A stretch of 21,958 nucleotides of DNA from CAYVUI01 sp964454745 (GCA_964454745.1 CAYVUI010000079.1:1-21958), one strand, 5' to 3'; shown: positions 1 to 9,157, numbered from the stretch's first letter. Numbers and translations: made by a program. The notes: generated by a model not told the origin, from the sequence alone.

Positions 1-3000
1 CTTTTGGCGGATGTCTGATACACTTTGCAGCCTGGCATCTTTGAAAGATTGCTCAAGATAAGTACACATGACAACCCCATCATCGGATGCGATGCCGAAC
101 AAAGCCAGGAAACCGACCCATATCGCAACTGAAAGATTGATTGGATGCATGTTGAAAAGGTCCCGCAGGTTCACACCGAATACGCCAAAATCCAGAAACC
201 AATCCTGACCATAAAGCCATATCATCAGAAAACCGCCAGCCCAAGCAACAATTATACCCGAAAAGACAAGCATGCTGGTAGAAATCGTCTTGAATTGAAA
301 ATACAGTATCAAAAAAATGATAAACAGAGCCAGCGGAATTACAATCGAAAGAGTTTTTTGGGCACGAAGCTGGTTCTCATACGTTCCGGCAAACTCATAC
401 GTGACACCTGCCGGAATTACAAGTTGACCTTCTTTAATCTTTTGTGCCAGAAATGACTTGCATTCTTCCACAACATCCACTTCAGCAAAACCTTCTTTTT
501 TATCAAACAGTACATACCCTATAAGAAAAGTGTCTTCGCTCTTGATAGACTGCGGCCCACGGACATAAACGATATCTGCCAATTGGATAAGCGGTATCTG
601 GGTACCATCCGATGCGGGAACTAATATCTTCTCCATCGATTCGATTTGATCACGCAATTCCCGCATATACCTGACACGAACAGGATAACGCTCTCTGCCT
701 TCCACTGTGGTTGTAATTCTTTTCCCCCCGATAGCGACTTCAATCATATCCTGAATCTTACGGATACTGATGCCATACCGTGCAATCGATTCACGATCGA
801 TATCAATTTCCAGGTACGGCTTGCCGACGATTCGATCGGCAATAACCGCAGACGCTTCAACGGAAGGGACTTGTTTAAGAAAACCTTCCAATTCCAATCC
901 AACCTTGTCAATCGTTTCCAGATCCGGGCCCTTGACCCTTATGCCCATCGGAGCGCGCATGCCGCTCTGAAGCATGACAAGGCGGGCAGCGATCGGCTGA
1001 AGTTTGGGAGCACTGGTAGAACCGGGAATCCTGCCCGCGCTTACGATCTCATCCCAGATATCATCCGGACTGTGAATATGGTCCCGCCAGTTACGATAGG
1101 GCCTGCCGTTTTTCTCCTCAACGAGGTTGCCGTTCTCATCTCTTACATATTTATTATCTTTATGGTTGTATTTGAATTTCAGTACGTTTCCGTCTTTGTC
1201 TGTGATGTACTGTGATTTATAATTAATGACCGTTTCCACCATCGATATGGGGGCAGGATCAAGAGCGCTTTCCACTCTGCCGATTTTGCCGACGACGGAT
1301 TCAACCTCCGGAATCGATTGAAAAGCAATATCCTGCTTTTGTAAAACGTCGAGCGCTTCTCCAATGGATGCATGGGGCATTGTAGTTGGCATGTAAAGAA
1401 AAGAACCTTCGTCCAGCGGCGGCATGAACTCCTTGCCCAGGCCCATCCAGACAAGTCCTCCCAAAATCACGAATGCGGTTGGCACCGAAAGAAATGCCAG
1501 CTTGTGATCCAGGCACCAGCCCAATATTTTCTGATAAAATTTCAAAAACAGATAGAGTCCCAATAGCACCCCGCCCAAAAGACATACAATAAAGAGAAGG
1601 TTTAGAGCCACCCCCTTACTATATCCAAGAGGCATCCAGTGATTGCCTAATACCCAAACAACCACCGCGATGACAAGAACATTTAAAAGCGGCAATGGTA
1701 TAAATCGTCCACGTATTTTAAAATCTTTTTGTTTTTGCTTTTTAAGAAACAGCAAAGCAGCCGGGGGCAGAATCGTCAGAGCGATGACGATGGAGGCGAT
1801 TAACGCAAATGTTTTTGTAAACGCCAGGGGTCGAAACAGTTTTCCCTCAGCCCCGGTCATGGTGAATACCGGAAGGAACCCAACAACCGTTGTTGCCACG
1901 GCCGTCAGGATCGCCCCCCCTACTTCTGAGGAGGCTTGATAGACCGTCTCAAGTTTACTTTGCCCGGCTTGGGCCCCCTGAAGATGCTTGAGGATATTTT
2001 CACAGACCACGACCCCCATATCTACAATTGTTCCGATAGCGATTGCGATCCCTGATAATGCGACGATGTTTGCTTCGACGTCGAATAATTTCATGGCGAT
2101 AAAGCATACTAACACTGCCAGGGGAAGCATGGAACTGATCAGCAGCGAGCTTCGCAAATTCACAACCAGTACAATGACAACAATAATGGTAACAAGGATT
2201 TCTTCTGTAAGGGCGGTTTCCAATGTACCAAGAGTTTCATAAATAAGATCGGTACGGTCATAGAATGGAACGATGTCAACCTTGGAGACCGTGCCATCCG
2301 CCAGGGTTTTTTGCGGCAACCCCGTACGAACCCGTTCAATTTTCTCCTTTACATTCTTGATGGCTTGCAGAGGATTGTAACCATGACGTACAACAACGAC
2401 TCCGCCAACAGCCTCCGCACCCCCTTTATCCAATGCTCCGCGTCTCAGGGCCGGTCCCAATGAAACATGTCCCATATCTTCGATGTATACCGGAACATGA
2501 TCCGTTACCTTGATAACCGTTTTCTTAATGTCATCTAAACTCTCAATAAAACCCAGGCCGCGAACCACGTACTCAACCCGGTTTATTTCAATGGTTCTTG
2601 CGCCAACATCTACGTTCGATTTTTTCACTGCGGCAAATATCTCGTCCAGACTGACACCATAGGCTCGCATCGCATCCGGGTCCACATCAATTTGATACTC
2701 TTTTACAAAACCCCCAACAGAAACGACTTCTGCAATCCCTTCCGCACTCATCAAGCCATATCGGACATACCAGTCCTGCACGCTTCGCAGTTCATCCAGG
2801 TCCCAGCCCCCTGCAGGATTCCCTTGAGGATCACGCCCTTCAAGCGTGTACCAGAATATCTGGCCCAGAGCGGTTGCATCGGGGCCAAGGGCAGGAATAA
2901 CCCCTTCCGGCAACGTACCGGCGGGCAGGGAATTAAGTTTTTCAAGAATTCGGCTCCGTGACCAATAGAAATCCACATGTTCTTCAAAAATGATATAAAT

Positions 3001-3309
3001 ACTTGAAAAACCAAGCATCGAATTGCTTCGAATCGTTTTCACGCCCGGAAGACCCAACAAAGCGGTGGTCAGAGGATACGTGATCTGATCATCTACATCT
3101 TGAGGGCTTCTGCCCGGCCATTGGGTAAATACGATCTGCTGGTTTTCACCAATATCCGGAATCGCATCAACTGCAACTGGATTACGCGGAAAGACTGCAA
3201 GCTCCCAGTCAAACGGCGCAAAGGCAATGCCCATCAGGATAAATGCAAGAAGCAACAATGCCACAACGAGTTTGTTTTCGAGGCAAAATCGTATCAATCG
3301 ATTGATCAC
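1..3309 (-). CDS. cusA: CusA/CzcA-type heavy-metal RND efflux pump, C-terminus cut by window edge
   Basis: Inner-membrane proton-driven pump of a tripartite copper/silver exporter. I translated 1103 codons from GTG 3309 (GGAGAG seven bases upstream) to the window edge with no stop. The N-terminus has a first membrane helix and the family block VDAIPDIGENQ. The TM4 region GIAIAIGTIVDMGVVVCENI carries the conserved proton-relay Asp. The three methionines that bind Cu(I) in E. coli CusA (M573, M623, M672) match M640 (FLYMPTTMP), M690 (ISMVET) and M779 (ARLVMLQSG). The first pair keeps the E. coli spacing of 50. The second pair is 89 apart instead of 49, because of a hydrophilic Lys/Asn/Asp-rich insertion. 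A TM10-like segment has FGIASDDGVVM, with acidic residues near the E. coli Glu. It is the last visible gene of the csoR-cusCB operon, 19 bases after the YHS lipoprotein. Copper/silver specificity is inferred from the Met triad and the CsoR repressor. Confidence 0.95.
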   Translation of the reverse strand, partial: MINRLIRFCLENKLVVALLLLAFILMGIAFAPFDWELAVFPRNPVAVDAIPDIGENQQIVFTQWPGRSPQDVDDQITYPLTTALLGLPGVKTIRSNSMLGFSSIYIIFEEHVDFYWSRSRILEKLNSLPAGTLPEGVIPALGPDATALGQIFWYTLEGRDPQGNPAGGWDLDELRSVQDWYVRYGLMSAEGIAEVVSVGGFVKEYQIDVDPDAMRAYGVSLDEIFAAVKKSNVDVGARTIEINRVEYVVRGLGFIESLDDIKKTVIKVTDHVPVYIEDMGHVSLGPALRRGALDKGGAEAVGGVVVVRHGYNPLQAIKNVKEKIERVRTGLPQKTLADGTVSKVDIVPFYDRTDLIYETLGTLETALTEEILVTIIVVIVLVVNLRSSLLISSMLPLAVLVCFIAMKLFDVEANIVALSGIAIAIGTIVDMGVVVCENILKHLQGAQAGQSKLETVYQASSEVGGAILTAVATTVVGFLPVFTMTGAEGKLFRPLAFTKTFALIASIVIALTILPPAALLFLKKQKQKDFKIRGRFIPLPLLNVLVIAVVVWVLGNHWMPLGYSKGVALNLLFIVCLLGGVLLGLYLFLKFYQKILGWCLDHKLAFLSVPTAFVILGGLVWMGLGKEFMPPLDEGSFLYMPTTMPHASIGEALDVLQKQDIAFQSIPEVESVVGKIGRVESALDPAPISMVETVINYKSQYITDKDGNVLKFKYNHKDNKYVRDENGNLVEEKNGRPYRNWRDHIHSPDDIWDEIVSAGRIPGSTSAPKLQPIAARLVMLQSGMRAPMGIRVKGPDLETIDKVGLELEGFLKQVPSVEASAVIADRIVGKPYLEIDIDRESIARYGISIRKIQDMIEVAIGGKRITTTVEGRERYPVRVRYMRELRDQIESMEKILVPASDGTQIPLIQLADIVYVRGPQSIKSEDTFLIGYVLFDKKEGFAEVDVVEECKSFLAQKIKEGQLVIPAGVTYEFAGTYENQLRAQKTLSIVIPLALFIIFLILYFQFKTISTSMLVFSGIIVAWAGGFLMIWLYGQDWFLDFGVFGVNLRDLFNMHPINLSVAIWVGFLALFGIASDDGVVMCTYLEQSFKDARLQSVSDIRQK

Positions 3310-3328
3310 GGCAGGTCTCTCCGGTGAA

Positions 3329-3631
3329 TTATTGGGTAAACTGCGGTAATTTATCCAAATACTTTTCGGGCTCTGCATTAAACTTTTCTTCACAGCCCGG
3401 GCAGCAGAAATACACCTTTTTGCCTTGATACTCGGTGTAGAGTTCCCGGTTGATTTCACCTGCCATGACTGGACACAGCTTTTGTTCAATTATATCAGGA
3501 ACTTCAGCTTCTACGGCCTGAGCCGGCACAGTGGGTTCAGGCTCTTTCTTACAGCCATTCAAAGAGAAAGCCGTGAGAAAGAGAGCCCCCAAAAGAATAA
3601 CGATCCTTAAATGTCTGCTTTTTGTGAACAT
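3329..3631 (-). CDS. Small YHS-domain lipoprotein of the copper efflux operon
   Basis: A 100-residue exported protein. Residues 1-27 form a lipoprotein signal peptide with a hydrophobic stretch and lipobox LNGC, so C27 would be lipidated. A short Glu/Pro/Val linker follows, then a YHS domain from about residue 52 (C53-P-V-M, and C76-C77-P-G-C80 followed by EEKF). YHS/TRASH-like domains bind soft metals through such cysteines, so the likely role is a periplasmic metal-binding partner of the pump, comparable in place but not in fold to CusF. The ATG has a strong AAAGGAGA site. The YHS part is closely similar to the C-terminus of the adjacent CusB-like protein (EYQGKKVYFCCPGCEE identical in both), so the two arose by duplication. 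The exact function is not known. Confidence 0.88.
   Translation of the reverse strand: MFTKSRHLRIVILLGALFLTAFSLNGCKKEPEPTVPAQAVEAEVPDIIEQKLCPVMAGEINRELYTEYQGKKVYFCCPGCEEKFNAEPEKYLDKLPQFTQ
3342..3368 (-). repeat. DNA trace of the YHS-domain duplication (mate at about 3671-3697)
   Basis: The 3' coding ends of the YHS lipoprotein and of cusB share 27 bases with only two differences, and their protein ends both read EKY(L/M)DKLPQF. The similarity continues at the protein level over the whole YHS domain. This points to a local duplication followed by divergence, one copy kept as the tail of the adaptor and the other as a free lipoprotein. Confidence 0.7.
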
Positions 3632-3651
3632 AACATCTCCTTTCAGAATGA

Positions 3652-5313
3652 TTATTTTTCATCTTTAAATTGCGGTAATTTATCCATATACTTTTCCGGG
3701 TCTTTAAGAAACACTTCCTCGCATCCCGGACAGCAGAAATAAACTTTCTTACCTTGATATTCGATAAAATACATTTTGTTGACAGCTCCGCCCATAACAG
3801 GACATAACGTTTGTGCCTCCGTATCCTGATACTGCATTGGCTGATGCCCTTGATGATGCATCGGAACCTCACTGCCCACCGGGCTCATCATACTTGGTTT
3901 TGCCTGTATTTGCAGGGCTGAATCGATCTTAAAGTTGCCTTTCGTGACGACAATTTCACCTTCGGTCAACCCTTCTTTGACGATGTAATAATCACCCGCC
4001 CTGGGACCCAGTACGATTTCCCTGCCTTCATAAGCGGGCTTTTCGGCCTCTGCGGTTTTGACATAAACCACTGCTCGTTTGCCTGTTATTAAAGGGGCGG
4101 AAGCCGGAATGACAACAGGAGGCTCATTGGCATTGGTCCCACCAAAGCCTCTGGCTGAAGCTGCAACCAGGTCCATTTCACAGATATCACAGATCCCCGG
4201 CTTCTCTTTCATGACCGAAGGATGCATCGGACATACGAAGGTATCGGCAAGGTTTGGGTCCGCGACAACTCCATTTTGTGCCAGTTTTGAATGCACAACA
4301 GCTCGAACAAACATGCCGGGCTTGAGCGTACCGTCAGGATTAGGGACATTGACTCTCAGCTTGACAGTTCTCGTTTTGGGATCAAGAGTCGGTGGAATAA
4401 AAGTGATCCTGCCCCTAAAAATCTCACCGGGATAAGCTTCCGTAGTAAATTCAACTTCCTGCTGGTATGTCACCAAAGCGACATCTGACTCATACGCATC
4501 GAGCTTTACCCAGATACTGGAAAGATCGGCAATGGTATAAATCATGGTTCCTGTTTGAACATACGTACCTTCAGCCACATGCTTTTCAAGCACAATTCCG
4601 CCAACAGGTGCGTATATGGTCAGATAATCTGCCGGCTCACCATTGGATTGAATCTCCTTTAACTGACGTTCCGTCAATCCTAACAATAGAAGCTTTTCTT
4701 TGGCGGCCTTCAGCGTCGCTTTATTCGACTTTTGGATGAGGGCAGACGTAGTACCCGGCATATTCTTTACACTTTTCAGGGCCTGTAAGTATTCAGCCTG
4801 TGCACTAATCAGTTCCGGGCTGTAAAGCCGGACCATATGATCACCTTCAATCACTTCAGTACCCACAAAGTCAACAAAGAGTCGGTCAATCCTGCCGCCC
4901 GCCCAGGCAGTGACATGTTTGAGTTTTGTTTCATCGTATTCGACTTTTCCGACCAGCCGTATTTCAGCATCGACAAATTTACGCTCAACCGGTGCGGTCT
5001 GAAGTTCCATGAGTTTGATTGCTTCAGGGGAAAATGAAATCTGGCCTGGACCCGTTCCCGGTGTATCCCTGTCTGTTTCAACCGGAATCAAGTCCATGAA
5101 GCAGAGAGGACACTTCCCGGGCCTGGGCTGTTGGATCTGGGGATGCATCGAACATGTCCACATCTGCTCCTGGGCATGCTGGGCGTGCTCTTCACTGTCT
5201 TTTACTGTTATCGTCATCCTGCTTATTATAAAACCTGCGACAAAAGCCAGGACGACAGGTAAAAGCAGCAATACTGATTTGACAGGCTTTGTACTGGCCT
5301 TTTCCTTTTCCAT
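3652..5313 (-). CDS. cusB: CusB-type RND periplasmic adaptor with two heavy-metal-binding motifs and a C-terminal YHS domain
   Basis: Membrane-fusion protein linking the inner-membrane pump to the outer-membrane channel, about 553 residues against roughly 400-450 for plain CusB. In order: N-terminal membrane anchor (about 13-31); a His/Gln-rich stretch; heavy-metal-binding motif 1 (C54-S-M-H-P ... C68-P-L-C71); barrel-sandwich and alpha-hairpin regions typical of HlyD adaptors, including YSPEL-x-x-AQ and IYAPVGGIV; motif 2 (C361-P-M-H-P ... C375-D-I-C378) inserted before the membrane-proximal domain; a Met/His-rich linker (MHHQGHQPM); and a YHS domain (C504-P-V-M ... YFCCPGCEE). I prefer ATG 5313, because AGAGGTG sits six bases upstream. 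A GTG nine bases earlier in the same frame overlaps that site. It ends 20 bases before the YHS lipoprotein gene. Confidence 0.93.
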   Translation of the reverse strand: MEKEKASTKPVKSVLLLLPVVLAFVAGFIISRMTITVKDSEEHAQHAQEQMWTCSMHPQIQQPRPGKCPLCFMDLIPVETDRDTPGTGPGQISFSPEAIKLMELQTAPVERKFVDAEIRLVGKVEYDETKLKHVTAWAGGRIDRLFVDFVGTEVIEGDHMVRLYSPELISAQAEYLQALKSVKNMPGTTSALIQKSNKATLKAAKEKLLLLGLTERQLKEIQSNGEPADYLTIYAPVGGIVLEKHVAEGTYVQTGTMIYTIADLSSIWVKLDAYESDVALVTYQQEVEFTTEAYPGEIFRGRITFIPPTLDPKTRTVKLRVNVPNPDGTLKPGMFVRAVVHSKLAQNGVVADPNLADTFVCPMHPSVMKEKPGICDICEMDLVAASARGFGGTNANEPPVVIPASAPLITGKRAVVYVKTAEAEKPAYEGREIVLGPRAGDYYIVKEGLTEGEIVVTKGNFKIDSALQIQAKPSMMSPVGSEVPMHHQGHQPMQYQDTEAQTLCPVMGGAVNKMYFIEYQGKKVYFCCPGCEEVFLKDPEKYMDKLPQFKDEK

Positions 5314-5319
5314 AGCTTT

Positions 5320-5326
5320 CACCTCT
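5320..5326 (-). promoter_or_regulatory. Ribosome binding site deciding the cusB start
   Basis: Read on the minus strand this is AGAGGTG, six bases before ATG 5313. The GTG at 5322-5320 is inside the site itself and would have no good site of its own, so the ATG is the better start. Confidence 0.6.
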
Positions 5327-5397
5327 GTACATTCTATACCGTATAAATAGGATTTATTTCGCTGTTCTACCTGTTAACGATCTATTGGAAATTGAAA

Positions 5398-6675
5398 TTA
5401 CAGTTGTTCTCCCGTTAATGACTCTAATTCAGCAATGCTTTGCTGGTTATCGATGATTGCCCGTTCATGGTTCAACTGATAGTTAAGCAGCATTCTTTGC
5501 GCATCGATCAGGGAGAGAAAATCAATCGTTCCGGCTCGATAGGCTGCTTCAGAAGATTGAACAAGTTCCTGAGCTTTTGCGACTAAAGTATTGCCATACA
5601 AAACCATCTTCCGCTTACTGTCCTCGATATTATAAACAACCTGCAATGCCTGAAAGATCTTTTGATTCTGCAAGTCGATTTTCTTGTGATGATAGCTTCT
5701 CACCTTCGCCCTGGCCTGCCGCTCAGCGGCTTGATAGCTATCCTGCCACAGAGGAATATTAATAGAAAACATCAGAGCAACCGCATCTTTCCCGCTGTCC
5801 CTTACTCCGGGAGTCCGGGCATCACCCGTTTGAATCCAATCCACACCTACACCAATATCAGGATAAAACTTCTTTTTCGCAAGCTCCACTTCGGCCCGAG
5901 CCGATGCAGTTTGCCAATCAAGCTCAGAGAGTTCAGGATTCTTTCTTATTATTTTTGTAATGATCTCTTCTCGGACAAGCTCTACTTTGACAGGAACAGG
6001 CTTCTGAGGCCAATCTAAATCTTCACCTGCCTGCCGGTTTAAAAAAGAATTCAGCCTGGCGACGGTAGGCTCTTTGAGCTTTTGTAAACTGTTTAATACA
6101 TCTTCAAGTCTGGCTAATTCTATTTGTGCACGAATGACATCAGGGTGCGTGGCTTCTGAGGTTCGATACTTTGCTCTTGCGACTTCCTCAAAATGTTTCA
6201 GAAGCGCAAGGTTTTCTTTTGCGATCCCAATGGCTGTCGCTAAATAGGAGAATTCATAATAAGCATCTTTCACCTGTTGAAAAAGCTGCAGCTTGGCAGA
6301 CTCGTATCTGCGTTGTGCGGCCTTGGCTTTCGCGGATGCAGCATCGGTCCTTGCTTCAATTTCGCCAAACCAGGGAAACATTTGTATGAGACTAAACTTA
6401 TTCTCCTGTGGACCAACGCGAGTTTCAACGCTCTCTATAAAATAACTGTAGGTAAATTTGGGATCATCCAGTGCTTTGGCTTGCGGAATTTGCTCCAAAG
6501 CAGCTCGCCAGCCTTCAAATTTGGATTTAAGTTCTGCATTATTCAGGGCCGCATGGCTTAGATAATCCGGCAGTTTCCTCAAATCATTGGCATCACTGAT
6601 CGGATTGGAAGCTTTCGCCAATGATAGACAGGTTATCACAAAGAATAGAATCGTTCTACGTGTCAGCCAATTCAT
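5398..6675 (-). CDS. cusC: TolC/CusC-type outer-membrane efflux channel
   Basis: Outer-membrane factor that should form the exit duct of the copper exporter with the CusB- and CusA-like proteins. The chosen start, ATG 6675, has GGGAG seven bases upstream and begins directly with a signal peptide (NWLTRRTILFFVITCLSLAKA then S). An in-frame ATG pair at 6708 would add 11 residues without a ribosome site. The mature protein (about 400 residues) is mostly long amphipathic helices with the internal repeat of this family, for example QAKALDDPKFTYSY, PWFGEIEARTDAA and, near the end, AAYRAGTIDFLSLIDAQRML. Unlike E. coli CusC there is no lipobox cysteine at the signal peptide end, so it is probably not lipidated. 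It lies 74 bases after csoR and 84 before cusB. Confidence 0.92.
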   Translation of the reverse strand: MNWLTRRTILFFVITCLSLAKASNPISDANDLRKLPDYLSHAALNNAELKSKFEGWRAALEQIPQAKALDDPKFTYSYFIESVETRVGPQENKFSLIQMFPWFGEIEARTDAASAKAKAAQRRYESAKLQLFQQVKDAYYEFSYLATAIGIAKENLALLKHFEEVARAKYRTSEATHPDVIRAQIELARLEDVLNSLQKLKEPTVARLNSFLNRQAGEDLDWPQKPVPVKVELVREEIITKIIRKNPELSELDWQTASARAEVELAKKKFYPDIGVGVDWIQTGDARTPGVRDSGKDAVALMFSINIPLWQDSYQAAERQARAKVRSYHHKKIDLQNQKIFQALQVVYNIEDSKRKMVLYGNTLVAKAQELVQSSEAAYRAGTIDFLSLIDAQRMLLNYQLNHERAIIDNQQSIAELESLTGEQL

Positions 6676-6749
6676 ATTTGGGCTCCCAAAAAAACCGGAC
6701 TCCATCATAATATAACCAGAAACATACGATATTGCGAGTAGATTGTTAA

Positions 6750-7028
6750 TTATTTTCGAACTTGATGCAAGAGTTTGATAATTTCTTCCAGCTTTTGCTG
6801 CATTTCTTCTTCAGACGTTCCAGTTAACGCATCCGCTACGCAGTTCTGGAAATGCTTTTCCAGTATTTTTTCTTCGACTCTGGACAGTGCACCTCGGATA
6901 GCATGAATCTGGGTCAGTATATCCACGCAATATTTGCCGTCTTCAATCATTCCCTGAACGCCGCGTACCTGACCTTCAATACGCCGCAGGGCTGCCAGGT
7001 GACCTCTATGATCCGGATGTTGGCTCAT
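6750..7028 (-). CDS. csoR: CsoR-family copper-sensing repressor
   Basis: A 92-residue all-helical DNA-binding metal sensor of the CsoR/RcnR family (DUF156), which falls off DNA when Cu(I) binds. The family block HLAALRRIEGQVRGVQGMIE is present near the N-terminus. The Cu(I) ligands of CsoR (Cys, His, Cys) match C34 (GKYC), H59 and C63 (KHFQNC). RcnR-type Ni/Co sensors would have His in place of the second Cys, so copper is the better call. Y33 beside the first Cys matches the second-shell Tyr described for CsoR. It is the first gene of the efflux operon, and a perfect palindrome 31 bases upstream is the likely operator, giving autoregulation. The start has a modest AAGG about ten bases upstream. 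Confidence 0.93.
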   Translation of the reverse strand: MSQHPDHRGHLAALRRIEGQVRGVQGMIEDGKYCVDILTQIHAIRGALSRVEEKILEKHFQNCVADALTGTSEEEMQQKLEEIIKLLHQVRK

Positions 7029-7059
7029 TTTTTAAATACCTTAAGAATCTCAAAATACC

Positions 7060-7078
7060 TATACCCCTAAGGGGTATA
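7060..7078. promoter_or_regulatory. Probable CsoR operator (19-bp perfect palindrome)
   Basis: TATACCCCTAAGGGGTATA has two 9-bp arms around a central A with no mismatch. Known CsoR operators are AT-flanked inverted repeats with a central G/C tract of this kind. It lies 31 bases upstream of the csoR start, where it could cover the promoter of the whole operon. I could not find a convincing -35/-10 pair around it, so the promoter itself is not called. Confidence 0.8.
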
Positions 7079-7260
7079 TTGTGTTTGCAAAAATATAGAA
7101 TTTTCTTCCTGTTTATTGATCCGTTTTGATTCTTAAAAATATAAATGTCAAGTGTCTGGATCACAGCGGCCATCGTGTTGAGCAACAGGGCAAACCTGGA
7201 GACTTTAATGGTTTTCCCAACTGTTTTCTTGCTTTCGCTGTTTTTCTGGCTATATTTCCG
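7079..7260. other. Intergenic DNA between the csoR operator and the scaffold gap
   Basis: About 180 AT-rich bases with no gene I can support. On the minus strand one frame directly after the gap stays open for about 30 codons, Lys/Arg-rich and ending at a stop near 7160. It could be the tail of the cyclase gene, but the unknown gap length prevents assignment. No clear terminator hairpin is visible. Confidence 0.5.
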
Positions 7261-7270
7261 NNNNNNNNNN
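7261..7270. other. Assembly (scaffold) gap, ten N
   Basis: Ten consecutive N. The true length is unknown, since short fixed runs of N are usually placeholders. The gap falls at the 3' end of the cyclase gene, and base composition differs on the two sides, so the join should be treated as provisional. Confidence 0.97.
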
Positions 7271-9157
7271 CGGAACACCTGATTTGCGAGGATATGAATA
7301 AATCGAAGAAACTTTGGCGATTGCAGACAACGCAAAGATAAGCGGATACAATTTCTCATGATACCAGAGTTTGGCAAAATAAAGACCAATGGGCGCTGGT
7401 TTTATAACCGCTGGATGCTCGGTGGGTACATGATCCAGAAGCCACAGGACCGCCTCGTCCACCGACTTGCGAAGCATATCCAATGTAAATGATTGAGGAT
7501 TTACCTCATAATGGTCCATATAATGCCAAAGAGAAGCAAAAGCATCCAGTACCGCCGCGGTTTCTTCCACAGATGACGCATTCGCATCTTTTCGCCCCCA
7601 GCCGCGGTCTTGATTCTGGGCCGAAAGCAAACCCGCCGTAGCTTTTTCAATCATTTGTACAGGCAGGGTGATTTCATTTTGCCTATCACACAGGTACGAT
7701 AAAATTCTCGCCGTTCCAAAAACAGGATTCGCCTCTTTGGGAAGGTGCTCATTACCAAACCAAAGCGGAGTCCAAAGTCCGCCTGGAGACTGCCCATGCT
7801 CAAGATATTGCAATGCTTTTTCAATGAAAACGGCAACCTGGTTCTCTTGCTTTTTCGCAAGATATCGCCTGCATCGAACCAACGCACTTACCGCATGAGC
7901 AGTGATATCCGGGGCACTCGTGTCGAAATCCAGGTTCGTCCTGCCCTTGCAAAACGTGGGAACACCCCCATCTTTGTTTTGCAGGCGGAGTAGAAATTCT
8001 GCCCCGTTTGAAATGGCCCTGACAAAAGCATCATGATCCTCTTCGACAATCTCGCTTTTCATTTGATATAGATTGGTTAAAGCAAGTATCGCCGCAGCGG
8101 TGTCATCCGCATCGGGTACACCGCCGGGCAAATTCGTCCACGCCCAGCCGCCCGGCCCGGCCCCGGTATAAGGATGAAACACCTTGAACTGCTGATCGAG
8201 TAAATGACGAAAAAGTACGCGACTCTTCTCCGGAGTCAACCATTGTTCAAGCCCCGCATGCGACAGGGCATTGACTGAAAGGCTGGTAAGCCAGTTGGAA
8301 AGGTTGGTATCGATGGGCCAACTGCGGTCCTCTCGAACAGATTGTTCAAGAAAACGAACGCAGCGTTCTGTCACAAGGTGATTATTACGTCCCGTGGAAC
8401 AAAGACTAATCGCGACAAAAGAAGTCAGCGGCGCCGCTTCCAGGAAACCGCCGTTTGATGGTTGAATGGATTCAAGCACAGAAAGTGTCTTTCGAATACT
8501 GCCGCCGCGAATCAAACGCACCAGAGGATTGACAGGCTTGCAAAACCAGTAATGAAGTTGCCCCAGGGCAATCAACGCAGGCAAAGCATAACTAACCACG
8601 GGCATATTTACAAACCGAAAGAACCCCCTCGGCAGACAGGCAATTTCAAAAGGCAGCGACTTGATTTTCCTGAATGCACCATCTTTCTCTCCCAGCAAAC
8701 CTGCCAGGGCACAAACAGAAAGAATTGGACACGAAAAAGTCAAATCCTTTTTATACTTACTGTGAACCGCCTCAATAATACCTTCGGGGGCATCGCCACC
8801 CGTTTGCGATACAAGCCATCGTTTCGCACGGGTATACACCTTTCCATCTTCCCCCCTGATCGCCCGCATGGAGCTCATGCAAAGCAGCGTAGTGCTGATA
8901 TTGCTTTTACTCTCCGGCGTATCGCCCCATCCGCCATCCTCATTTTGATGATCGGCAAGCCAATCCAAACCGCCCTCAATCAGGCCATGATATTTATCCT
9001 TATCATAGAGACAGAGAGCATATACCGCCAGGGTCGTCGCCAAAGCACTCGAACTCAAGTAACCCTGCCAGAAACCTCCCGGCGTAATCTTCGAAACCAG
9101 CTCCTCCGCCAACAAATCACGAACGCTATCCAACTGTTTTTGCCTGACTTCACTCAC
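7271..9157 (-). CDS. Class II triterpene (squalene-hopene-type) cyclase, 3' end lost in scaffold gap
   Basis: About 629 residues are visible, close to the usual 630-680 of squalene-hopene cyclases. The fold would be two alpha-alpha barrels on the membrane surface that cyclise a linear polyprene by protonation. The catalytic acid motif is D349-A-D351-D352-T-A in VPDADDTA, equivalent to the DxDD of the family. QW repeats are visible near the N-terminus (Q71-NEDGG-W77) and C-terminus (QNQDRGW). A membrane-facing segment (CLPRGFFRFVN, then MPVVSYALPAL) resembles the SHC channel region. The end LYPLIFALSAIAKVS matches the normal SHC C-terminus, so little is missing. The GTG start overlaps the previous stop by 4 bases (GTGA). 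The substrate is open: squalene is the default for the family, but no squalene synthase is encoded here. Confidence 0.87.

Noticed and set aside
5335..5345. Short palindrome TATACCGTATA upstream of cusB
   Set aside because: It lacks the C/G tract of the csoR operator and is short enough to occur by chance in AT-rich DNA.
7255..7276. Mirror-like flanks of the gap (tttccg and cggaac)
   Set aside because: Only a few bases, with unknown sequence between them; no basis for a real inverted repeat.
7006..7389. Open frame on the minus strand that crosses the N run
   Set aside because: It depends on the arbitrary length of the gap and overlaps csoR and the cyclase in other frames.
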